This document shows, piece by piece, positions 1 to 5,135 of a stretch of DNA of 11,160 bases (position 1 is its first letter; every line of letters starts with the position of its first letter). Source of the DNA: Dialister sp. CAG:486 (GTDB taxonomy: Bacteria; Bacillota; Negativicutes; Veillonellales; Dialisteraceae); assembly GCA_000434475.1 (NCBI GenBank), contig FR879562.1, positions 1 through 11,160 of the forward strand. The letters are read 5' to 3'. Made by a program: the position numbers and the translations under genes. The notes under the pieces were generated by a model that saw only the letters and a list, made by a program, of their open reading frames with translations, made no database searches and was not told the origin of the DNA.

Positions 1-2
1 AC

Positions 3-35
3 GCGAAAATGAGATGATCGTTATTTCACATCGCC
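3..35 (+). repeat. Left arm of a 33-bp inverted repeat at the window edges
   Basis: Positions 3-35 are the exact reverse complement of 11081-11113. Similarity continues weakly inward: a TTTTTG and a GGCGCAG block occur in the same order on both sides, to about position 53. No transposase or integrase lies next to it. Between it and the first promoter (36-139) I see only GC-rich, partly palindromic sequence with no gene. Confidence 0.85.
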
Positions 36-139
36 TTTTTGGCTGAAGGCGCAGCCGGCGCCGGTCGCAAGGGCGAGATATCGGCTGCCTGCCGAACCTT
101 GCCCTGAAAACCGTTCCGAAAATTTTTTCAAAAATCCCC

Positions 140-168
140 TTGCAAAATACGGCGGAATCGTATATAAT
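140..168 (+). promoter_or_regulatory. tRNA operon promoter P1
   Basis: TTGCAA at 140-145 and TATAAT at 163-168 are separated by 17 bases. An A/T-rich block at 118-134 just upstream resembles an UP element. It is the first of three similar promoters facing the tRNA cluster. Confidence 0.7.
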
Positions 169-234
169 ACTTTTCGTCGCACAGCGAGAGTGCTGACAGC
201 GAAATGAACATCTTGATTGAATGAAAATTTCCTG

Positions 235-263
235 TTGACACGAAGTAAACGATATGATACAAT
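235..263 (+). promoter_or_regulatory. tRNA operon promoter P2 (extended -10)
   Basis: TTGACA at 235-240, a 17-base spacer and TACAAT at 258-263, preceded by TG one base upstream (extended -10). Downstream GTCGC resembles the sequence after P1, so the promoters may be tandem duplicates. Confidence 0.75.
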
Positions 264-319
264 ATCAAACGTCGCTGAAATGCCAAGACTTACATCGGTT
301 CGATCCGAAAAAATAAGAC

Positions 320-347
320 TTGACAAAAGACAAAACTGTGATATAAT
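320..347 (+). promoter_or_regulatory. tRNA operon promoter P3
   Basis: TTGACA at 320-325 and TATAAT at 342-347 with a 16-base spacer. The expected start (about 354) is some 14 bases before tRNA-Gly. A TCGCTG block follows the -10, as after P2. Confidence 0.8.
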
Positions 348-367
348 AATATCGCTGTTAAGCAAAT

Positions 368-442
368 GCGGAAGTAGCTCAGTGGTAGAGCACAACCTTG
401 CCAAGGTTGGGGTCGCGGGTTCGAGTCCCGTTTTCCGCTCCA
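368..442 (+). tRNA. tRNA-Gly (GCC)
   Basis: Full cloverleaf: acceptor GCGGAAG pairs with TTTCCGC, and the anticodon stem CAACC/GGTTG encloses a loop with GCC. Discriminator is T, the usual bacterial glycine choice, and CCA is encoded at 440-442. First gene of the operon. Confidence 0.97.
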
Positions 443-475
443 TAGTTAGTTACATCGTAAGATGTTTCTATAGAT

Positions 476-551
476 TCCTGAATAGCTCAGCCGGTAGAGC
501 GCGTGACTGTTAATCACGATGTCGCAGGTTCGAACCCTGCTTCAGGAGCCA
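476..551 (+). tRNA. tRNA-Asn (GTT)
   Basis: Acceptor TCCTGAA/TTCAGGA, anticodon stem CGTGA/TCACG with loop CTGTTAA (anticodon GTT), discriminator G, encoded CCA. It follows tRNA-Gly by 33 bases in the same transcript. Confidence 0.97.
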
Positions 552-553
552 AT

Positions 554-628
554 AGGGGTATCGCCAAGCGGTAAGGCAACGGACTCTGACTCCGTCATGC
601 GTAGGTTCGAATCCTACTACCCCTGCCA
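554..628 (+). tRNA. tRNA-Gln (CTG)
   Basis: Acceptor AGGGGTA/TACCCCT, D stem GCC/GGC, anticodon stem ACGGA/TCCGT with loop CTCTGAC (anticodon CTG), discriminator G, encoded CCA. The first pair is A1-U72; the E. coli and B. subtilis tRNA-Gln I recall have U1-A72, which matters for glutamine identity. Confidence 0.95.
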
Positions 629-631
629 AAT

Positions 632-707
632 GATCCACTAGCTCAGTCGGTAGAGCACTTGACTTTTAATCAAGGTGTCCCGCGTTCGAGTCGCGGGTGG
701 ATCACCA
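632..707 (+). tRNA. tRNA-Lys (TTT)
   Basis: Acceptor GATCCAC/GTGGATC, anticodon stem CTTGA/TCAAG with loop CTTTTAA (anticodon TTT), discriminator A, encoded CCA. It lies 3 bases after tRNA-Gln. Confidence 0.97.
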
Positions 708-712
708 TAAGT

Positions 713-787
713 GGCCTGTTCGTCAAGCGGTTAAGACACCGCCCTTTCACGGCGGGTTCGGGGGTTCGAATCCCCCACAGGTCACCA
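713..787 (+). tRNA. tRNA-Glu (TTC)
   Basis: Acceptor GGCCTGT/ACAGGTC (one G-U pair), anticodon stem CCGCC/GGCGG with loop CTTTCAC (anticodon TTC), T arm GGGGG/CCCCC, encoded CCA. Confidence 0.97.
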
Positions 788-791
788 ATGT

Positions 792-867
792 GGGCGATTA
801 GCTCAGCTGGGAGAGCGTCTGCCTTACAAGCAGAATGTCAGCAGTTCGATCCTGTTATCGCCCACCA
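792..867 (+). tRNA. tRNA-Val (TAC)
   Basis: Acceptor GGGCGAT/ATCGCCC, anticodon stem TCTGC/GCAGA with loop CTTACAA (anticodon TAC), discriminator A, encoded CCA. Last intact tRNA of the cluster. Its final 26 bases (842-867, from mid T arm to CCA) recur downstream at 1042-1067 and 1212-1237. Confidence 0.97.
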
Positions 868-870
868 AAA

Positions 871-900
871 GGCCCGGTGGTGTAGTGGTCTAACATGCCA
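871..900 (+). pseudogene. Truncated tRNA-Asp remnant
   Basis: The sequence begins like a bacterial tRNA-Asp: acceptor GGCCCGG, then the D arm to about base 29. It then jumps to CCA followed by terminator sequence, with no anticodon or T arm. A deletion between a GCC near base 29 and the GCC at the discriminator/CCA junction would give exactly this CATGCCA junction. That mechanism is inferred; loss of the 3' part is seen. It cannot make a functional tRNA-Asp. The tRNA-Asp identity rests on remembered similarity of the 5' half, because the anticodon is missing. Confidence 0.75.
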
Positions 901-903
901 TGA

Positions 904-940
904 AAAGTTCCACGTGCTCCGCGCCGTGGGATTTTTTATT
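904..940 (+). terminator. tRNA operon terminator T1
   Basis: Stem AAAGTTCCACG (904-914) pairs with 925-935 across a 10-base loop, followed directly by a T run. It is the first strong stop after the tRNA cluster, just past the broken tRNA-Asp. Confidence 0.85.
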
Positions 941-1072
941 GCCATTTCCCTCCCACCTTATTTATCATTTAACCTCCTGCATCCGCGCTCACGATCATTT
1001 GCGCGTCGCTTTGCTCCTTCAAATGATGTTCGCTGCGGAACCAGTTCGATCCTGTTATCGCCCACCAAAAAG

Positions 1073-1110
1073 AAAGCGTCATGTGCTTCGCGCCGTGATG
1101 CTTTTTTATT
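1073..1110 (+). terminator. Duplicate terminator T2
   Basis: Stem GCGTCATG/CGTGATGC (1076-1083 with 1094-1101), extended by AAA/TTT, then a run of T. Relative to T1 several stem pairs changed on both sides together, so pairing is preserved. Confidence 0.85.
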
Positions 1111-1243
1111 GCCATTTCCCTCCCACCTTATTTATCATTTAACCTCCTGCATCCGCGCTCACGATCATTTGCGTGTCGCTTTGCTCCTTCAAAATGTGTT
1201 CGCTGCGGAACCAGTTCGATCCTGTCATCGCCCACCATGATGA

Positions 1244-1280
1244 AAAGTTCCACGTGCTCCGCGCCGTGAGATTTTTTATT
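1244..1280 (+). terminator. Duplicate terminator T3
   Basis: Same hairpin as T1 (stem 1244-1254 with 1265-1275), with one C-A mismatch in the stem, then TTTTTT. It is the third redundant stop ahead of the tRNA-Ala promoter. Confidence 0.75.
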
Positions 1281-1331
1281 GCCATTTCCCTTTTCCCTCA
1301 TTTGTCATTCCCCCTGCCCTTAAAAAATCTA

Positions 1332-1360
1332 TTGCATCTCACCTCCCAAAGGGGTATAAT
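1332..1360 (+). promoter_or_regulatory. Promoter of tRNA-Ala
   Basis: TTGCAT at 1332-1337, 17 bases, TATAAT at 1355-1360. The expected start is about 1367, six bases before the tRNA. tRNA-Ala therefore does not depend on read-through of the three terminators upstream. Confidence 0.8.
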
Positions 1361-1372
1361 ACGTAAACACAT

Positions 1373-1448
1373 GGGGCATTAGCTCAGCTGGGAGAGCGCA
1401 AGGTTCGCAATCTTGAGGTCAGGGGTTCGATCCCCCTATGCTCCACCA
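1373..1448 (+). tRNA. tRNA-Ala (CGC)
   Basis: Acceptor GGGGCAT/ATGCTCC contains the G3-U70 wobble pair (1375 with 1442) that defines alanine identity. Anticodon stem CAAGG/TCTTG encloses loop TTCGCAA (anticodon CGC, reading GCG). T arm AGGGG/CCCCT, discriminator A, encoded CCA. Confidence 0.96.
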
Positions 1449-1451
1449 ATA

Positions 1452-1495
1452 AAAAAACGATCCATGGTATGACTCCATGGATCGTTTTTTATTGG
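1452..1495. terminator. Bidirectional terminator between tRNA-Ala and larA
   Basis: Perfect 16-bp stem: A run plus CGATCCATGG at 1452-1467 pairs with 1475-1490, 7-base loop. T runs on both strands let it end tRNA-Ala (plus) and larA (minus), whose stop codon is about 60 bases away. Confidence 0.9.
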
Positions 1496-1548
1496 TATAA
1501 AACCCGCAGCACCTCTCTTTTGTGATGCACCGCGCTTCTATTTCTCAT

Positions 1549-2796
1549 TCAATGAATCATCGGCAGTGTCGATCCACCGACAGGAATGACATAAACGCTT
1601 GCCTTCTCTCCCTTCTTTTCCAGCGCCTGATCGACAGCCTGCTGAAGGTCATGGAAAGGCACCATATTTGCTTTCCTGACAAGGGCATCGTCCATATCGG
1701 TCACGAGATAGATGGTACATTTCTGCTGCACAAGGCCGAGCGCCGCCGATTTGTGACCACCGAGCTCGAAGTGCTCGTGAATGGCCGCGATGCGTTCTTC
1801 CGGTGTCGGATAGCTCTCGATCCAGCGGGCAAAGGGCGCGCTGCCGTAGCCTTCGTGGCAGGATGCGGCAACGATCATGATACCGCCCGCTTTCACAGCG
1901 TGCTTCGCGTTATCGATGGATTTCTGTGCCTGATAGAGATTGATATCCTTCGGATAGCCGCCAGTAGAAACGATGACGACGTCAGCCGGTTTCTTGATAT
2001 CCACTCTGTAGAGGCCATCCAGGAAACGGCAGGCGTCACGATGCGCTGCGACGGGATCTCCGGCTGCGGCATAGGCGATCTTCTTATGATCATCCAAGAC
2101 TACATTCACGATGAAATCGGCAGGACAGTACGCTGCCGTTTCTTCGATGTCCTCGCGCACAGGATTTCCATCGAGATGCCCCGCATACGCACCGGGGCGG
2201 ATCATATTTCTGTGATTCGACTGGATCGAGGCAAGCGAAGCACAGCCCGGCATGATGGCTTTCATGCCGCCGGAATAACCGGCGAAGTAATGGTACTCGA
2301 CATTACCGAGAAGGATGCGGCGGTCGGCTTCGGCAACCGTGCGGAAGATATCGACGGAGGTCCCATTCCTGCAGGTGCCAAGATGCACGCAGTCTTCTGG
2401 ATCGCTGTCGATGCATTTCACTTTGTGATACGCCCATTCACCGACGAGGCGCTCTCGCTCCTCTTCTGTCAGATGGCGATGGGAACCTAGGGCAAAGACG
2501 ACGGTGATATCTTCCTCGCGGATTCCCGCAGTTTCCAGCTCTTGCAGGACACAGGGGATCAGAAGCCAGGAAGGCACGGGGCGCGTAACGTCGCTCGTGA
2601 TGATAACGACCTTTTCCCCCGCCTTCACGATCTCAGAGAGGCGCGCCGAGGAAATCGGATGAGCAAGTGCCCGGCGTATTTCCTCTTCTTCGATATCTGC
2701 CTCTTCGCAAGGATGAGGGAGAAGTTCTTTCACCGGATGGCTGTCATCTACATGAAAGGAAATGTAGTCTTTGAAGTATTTGATACTGAAATCCAT
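1549..2796 (-). CDS. larA: LarA-family nickel-dependent lactate racemase
   Basis: A 415-residue cytoplasmic protein of the LarA family, which uses the nickel-pincer nucleotide (NPN) cofactor to interconvert 2-hydroxy acids, classically D- and L-lactate. Visible motifs: SDVTRP at about 68-73, GSHR with H106, EYHYFAGYSGGMK with H169 and the cofactor lysine K179, SNHRN with H195, and STGGYPKDINLYQAQKS at about 277-293. H169, K179 and H195 keep the spacing I recall for H174, K184 and H200 of Lactobacillus plantarum LarA (about 424 residues). TAAGGAG lies 7 bases before the ATG. It converges on tRNA-Ala and stands alone; larB, larC and larE (cofactor synthesis) and a lactate permease are not here. 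A MITE sits 68 bp upstream, close to any promoter, and I see no convincing -35/-10 pair. Some LarA homologues act on other 2-hydroxy acids, so the substrate is not certain. Confidence 0.9.
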   Translation of the reverse strand: MDFSIKYFKDYISFHVDDSHPVKELLPHPCEEADIEEEEIRRALAHPISSARLSEIVKAGEKVVIITSDVTRPVPSWLLIPCVLQELETAGIREEDITVVFALGSHRHLTEEERERLVGEWAYHKVKCIDSDPEDCVHLGTCRNGTSVDIFRTVAEADRRILLGNVEYHYFAGYSGGMKAIMPGCASLASIQSNHRNMIRPGAYAGHLDGNPVREDIEETAAYCPADFIVNVVLDDHKKIAYAAAGDPVAAHRDACRFLDGLYRVDIKKPADVVIVSTGGYPKDINLYQAQKSIDNAKHAVKAGGIMIVAASCHEGYGSAPFARWIESYPTPEERIAAIHEHFELGGHKSAALGLVQQKCTIYLVTDMDDALVRKANMVPFHDLQQAVDQALEKKGEKASVYVIPVGGSTLPMIH

Positions 2797-2863
2797 GGTT
2801 TGGCTCCTTATACATGAGAAATGAAGGCAGCGGCTTCGCCGCCGTATAAAACAGGCGATGTTC

Positions 2864-3031
2864 CTAGGGAAACACTGATTAAATCGTTGTCAGATTTTAC
2901 TCTTGAATTTTTTATGCATAGCGAGGAATAACCTGACGCGAATAGCGAGCTATTTAAGGAAGGTTATGACGAAGCTATGTATAAAAATTCTTGTAAAATC
3001 TGACTCTGCGATTGAATCAGCGTTTCCCTAG
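2864..3031 (-). mobile_element. MITE-like palindromic element, copy 1
   Basis: A 168-bp element bounded by CTAGGGAAAC and GTTTCCCTAG. The two halves are nearly complementary along their whole length, so the RNA or single strand folds into one long interrupted hairpin. It carries no ORF. A TA dinucleotide sits at each end, consistent with a TA target of the IS630/Tc1-mariner type (inference). The reverse complement of this copy matches 7653-7819 with about four differences. It lies between the larA start and the serine locus. Confidence 0.85.
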
Positions 3032-3130
3032 CTCTTTTCTTCCATTATAGCGTTCTAGGATGATATAGCGAATATCAAGTAGGCATGGGTAAGTATGGAC
3101 ACCATGCATTCGTTCGATAGAAGAGCGGCG
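3032..3130. other. Intergenic stretch with no recognisable feature
   Basis: I see no ORF with a ribosome binding site, no terminator and no convincing promoter between the MITE and the first composite repeat. Confidence 0.5.
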
Positions 3131-3316
3131 ACTAGGGATTGGATTGGGGATTAGACATCAGACTTCGAACTGCTGACTTCTGACTTCTGACGTCCGACAT
3201 CTAAAATCTCTTAGTCTAACGTCTCAAGCGGGTATCGCCATTATTTATACTTCGCGGCGCTTCCATATTTTTATGCGCCGTACCACCATTTCTCATTTCT
3301 CATTTCTCATTTCTCA
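3131..3316 (+). repeat. Composite intergenic repeat, copy A
   Basis: Order of parts: ACTAGGGATTGG-type sequence; four heptamers of the TGACTTC type (3174-3201); a core starting TATCGCCATTATTTATACTT (3233 on); a hairpin CGGCGC...GCGCCG with a short loop; ACCACC; then four perfect TTTCTCA heptamers (3289-3316). Copies B, C and D keep the order. The tail to about 3375 also resembles the tail of copy D (GCTTTCA, GCTAACCC). Confidence 0.8.
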
Positions 3317-3391
3317 TTCCATCGAGGCTTTCAAACGGAATCAAAGGCCAGCACGCCCCAAGGGCTAACCCTGGATCCCATATTTTCCCTC

Positions 3392-3420
3392 TTGACAACT
3401 CCCCCTCTTCCGTCTATAAT
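3392..3420 (+). promoter_or_regulatory. Promoter of the T-box/serC transcript
   Basis: Consensus TTGACA at 3392-3397, 17-base spacer, consensus TATAAT at 3415-3420. Expected start near 3427, directly ahead of T-box Stem I. Confidence 0.9.
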
Positions 3421-3426
3421 CCAATC

Positions 3427-3642
3427 ATACGAAACAAGCGATGATGAAGAAGGGTGCTTGAATCTTTTTCAGAGAGACAGCGGTCGGTGTGAGCTGCCAA
3501 TGGGACAAGGACTTTCCACTTCGGAGATAAAGATGAAGAATCTTTCGGGATCTGCCCGTTACAGGAGACTAAAGATGGCCGGAAGGCAATTTGGGTGGTA
3601 TCGCGGGTGCTCTCGTCCCTTTGAGGATGGAGGGCGTTTTTT
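3427..3642 (+). promoter_or_regulatory. Serine T-box riboswitch with first terminator
   Basis: A T-box leader, which senses uncharged tRNA and lets transcription pass when charging is low. Stem I carries AGAGAG (3471-3476) and a GGTGTGAGC distal-loop motif. CTTG at 3457-3460 pairs with CAAG at 3506-3509, and GAAG pairs with CTTC. By alignment with the B. subtilis glyQS leader as I remember it, the specifier triplet is TCC at 3515-3517, followed by A: a serine codon, fitting serC downstream. AAAGAT...ATCTTT near 3530-3546 may be Stem III. The T-box motif TTGGGTGGTATCGCGGG is at about 3590-3606. The terminator uses CTCGTCC paired with GGATGGAG, then TTTTTT at 3637-3642. The exact Stem I fold was not computed. 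Confidence 0.92.
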
Positions 3643-3671
3643 ATTATCCGTATACTGACTGATGCACCGGT

Positions 3672-3735
3672 TAAATTGGGTGGTACCGCGAGAAAAGAGA
3701 AGCTCGTCCCATGGGACGTCTTCTCTTTTTGCGTT
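3672..3735 (+). promoter_or_regulatory. Second T-box antiterminator/terminator module
   Basis: Only about 35 bases after the first terminator lies a second full T-box motif, TTGGGTGGTACCGCGAG (about 3676-3692). A long terminator follows: AAAAGAGAAG and CGTCCC pair with GGGACG and CTTCTCTTTT (about 3693-3729), ending just before the serC ribosome binding site. There is no room for another Stem I or specifier. A single codon-reading domain therefore appears to serve two antitermination switches, or this module is a duplicated remnant. Both modules carry UGGU in the position that pairs with the tRNA acceptor end. Confidence 0.9.
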
Positions 3736-3751
3736 TTTTAAGGAGTTTTTC

Positions 3752-4822
3752 ATGAAACGAGTCTACAACTTTAACGCCGGTCCCTCCCCCATGCCTTTGG
3801 AAGTTTTGGAGGCGATGAAAAATGACCTCACCGATTTCAAAGGAACGGGCATGGGCATCACAGAGATCAGCCATCGTTCGAAGGAATTTCAGGACATGCT
3901 GGATGAGACGAAGGCTCTTCTCCGCGAGCTGATGCACCTCGATGATGACTACGAGATCGTATTCATCCAGGGCGGCGGCACGATGCAGTTCCTGATGACG
4001 GCGTATAATTTCCTTCATACCCGCGCCGCCTATGCCGACACCGGAGTGTGGGCGCACAAAGCAAGAAATTCTGCCGCCTTTTTCGGAGAAGCCTATGATG
4101 CCAATTCCGCAGCGGACAGAAATTACTCCTACATCCCCGACACCTATGAGGTGAAGCCGGGGACGGACTACCTGTACCTCTGCGCCAACAATACGATCTA
4201 CGGCACAGAGTACTGGAAATTCCCGAAGGTCAATGTACCTCTTATCTGCGACATGTCGTCAGATATTCTCTCCCGCGACATCGATTTTGGCCGGTTCGAC
4301 ATGATCTGGGCGGGCATCCAGAAGAATCTTGGCGCGGCAGGCGTGGCGCTCGCGATCCTGAAGAAATCTCTCCTCGCCACGGCACGGACGGATATACCGG
4401 AATTTCTTCAGTATCAGACCTTCGTCAAGAAGGACTCGACCTTCAATACACCGCCGGTCTTCTGCATCTACTCGCTGAACCGTATGCTCCACTGGATCAA
4501 AAATATGGGCGGCCTTCCTGCCATCGAAGAAAGAAACAAGGTCAAGGCCCGGCTCATCTATGATGTGATCGATACGAGCGATGGCTTCTACAAAGGGCAT
4601 GCCGAAAAAGAAGCCAGAAGCCGCATGAATGTGACCTTCAATCTGGCGAATGCCGAGATGGAGGCCGACTTCGCAGCCAAGGCAAAAGCCAATGATTTCA
4701 TCGGTGTCAAAGGCCATCGACTGGTCGGCGGCCTCCGCGTCTCTCTCTACAATGCCGTCACACCGGAAGCGGCAGAGGCTCTAGCTGACTTTATGAAAGA
4801 ATATATGAGAGTGAATGGATAA
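3752..4822 (+). CDS. serC: Phosphoserine aminotransferase
   Basis: PLP enzyme that transfers amino from glutamate to 3-phosphohydroxypyruvate, giving O-phosphoserine, the second step of serine synthesis in the cytoplasm. The protein is 356 residues, usual for SerC (about 360). It opens with FNAGPSPMPLEVLE and carries EISHRS at about 38-43, QGGGTMQF near 73-80, SSDILSR at 169-175, the PLP lysine K191 in GIQKNLGAAG, and GHRLVGGLRVSLYNA at 321-335. I chose the ATG at 3752 because AAGGAG lies seven bases upstream and the family N-terminus begins there. The frame stays open 30 codons further, but that stretch is the T-box terminator. It is regulated by the serine T-box leader. serA and a phosphatase follow in the same direction. 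Confidence 0.97.
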   Translation: MKRVYNFNAGPSPMPLEVLEAMKNDLTDFKGTGMGITEISHRSKEFQDMLDETKALLRELMHLDDDYEIVFIQGGGTMQFLMTAYNFLHTRAAYADTGVWAHKARNSAAFFGEAYDANSAADRNYSYIPDTYEVKPGTDYLYLCANNTIYGTEYWKFPKVNVPLICDMSSDILSRDIDFGRFDMIWAGIQKNLGAAGVALAILKKSLLATARTDIPEFLQYQTFVKKDSTFNTPPVFCIYSLNRMLHWIKNMGGLPAIEERNKVKARLIYDVIDTSDGFYKGHAEKEARSRMNVTFNLANAEMEADFAAKAKANDFIGVKGHRLVGGLRVSLYNAVTPEAAEALADFMKEYMRVNG

Positions 4823-4825
4823 AAG

Positions 4826-5082
4826 TGACTAGGTATTAGGGATTGGGAGTGACTAGTGACTGGTGACGAGTGACTGGAATACTATTTTCTGGCATCGCCC
4901 TATTTATACTCCGCGGCGCATTTCGTCATCCTGAGCGGAGTGAAATGTCGGATGTTCGATCATGTAAAGGCGGAACAGTGAGAACTGAGTCGAAGGATCT
5001 GGCGCCGCACCACCATTTCGCATTTCTCATTTCTAATTTCTAATTCAAACGAGGACATTCCTAATTTCTCATTCCTAATTTT
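4826..5082 (+). repeat. Composite intergenic repeat, copy B (long form)
   Basis: It starts right after the serC stop with AGTGACTAGGTATTAGGG. Then come four GTGACTN heptamers (4849-4876), core GGCATCGCCCTATTTATACT (from 4891) and hairpin arms GCGGCGC and GCGCCGC. Between the arms lies an insert with TCGTCATCCTGAGCGG...AGTCGAAGGATCT, a REP-like palindrome seen in many bacterial genomes. CACCACC and four TTTCNNA heptamers (5016-5043) follow, then more degenerate ones. It fills most of the serC-serA gap. I see no clear terminator or serA promoter in the gap. Confidence 0.8.
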
Positions 5083-5135
5083 CCTGAACCCCAAGCATCA
5101 TACCGCTGCATTTAATCATATAAGGAGCAAAAACT

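Larger units (their letters stand above)
842..1317 (+). repeat. Three-copy tandem array: tRNA-Val 3' end plus terminator
   Basis: Units start at 842, 1042 and 1212. Each begins with the 26-base 3' end of tRNA-Val, followed by a terminator hairpin and about 100 bases of C/T-rich sequence containing GCCATTTCCC and (units 1 and 2) CGCTGCGGAAC. Unit 1 is 200 bp because it also carries the 30-base tRNA-Asp remnant; unit 2 is 170 bp; unit 3 decays after about 1290 and is only loosely similar to 1317. The extra tRNA-Val ends lack D and anticodon arms, so they are not tRNAs. Reading frames crossing the array are spurious. It may be tandem duplication after rearrangement of a tRNA operon end, or remnants of repeated insertion at a tRNA 3' end. 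Confidence 0.9.

Noticed and set aside
21..443. Minus-strand ORF beginning MERKTGLEPATPTLARL
   Set aside because: Its N-terminus is the antisense of tRNA-Gly, a well-known spurious protein, and it crosses three promoters.
659..1382. Plus-strand ORFs across the tRNA genes and array
   Set aside because: They translate tRNA genes and the tandem repeat; the peptide repeats only because the DNA does, and none has a ribosome binding site.
1522..2490. 322-codon plus-strand ORF opposite larA
   Set aside because: It is the antisense shadow of a clear LarA gene with intact active-site motifs.
2827..2844. Hairpin GCGGC-TTC-GCCGC in the larA leader
   Set aside because: It is short and has no T run on either strand, so I do not call it a terminator or switch.
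3246..3251. TATACT in the composite repeat as a promoter -10
   Set aside because: It is conserved in all four copies, but no copy has a matching -35 at 16-18 bases.
3174..3316. Possible CRISPR-like or minisatellite array
   Set aside because: The units are 7-base heptamers without spacers, and no cas genes are present.
3662..3751. N-terminal extension of serC
   Set aside because: The 30 extra codons are T-box and terminator sequence; the proper ribosome binding site and family N-terminus are at 3752.
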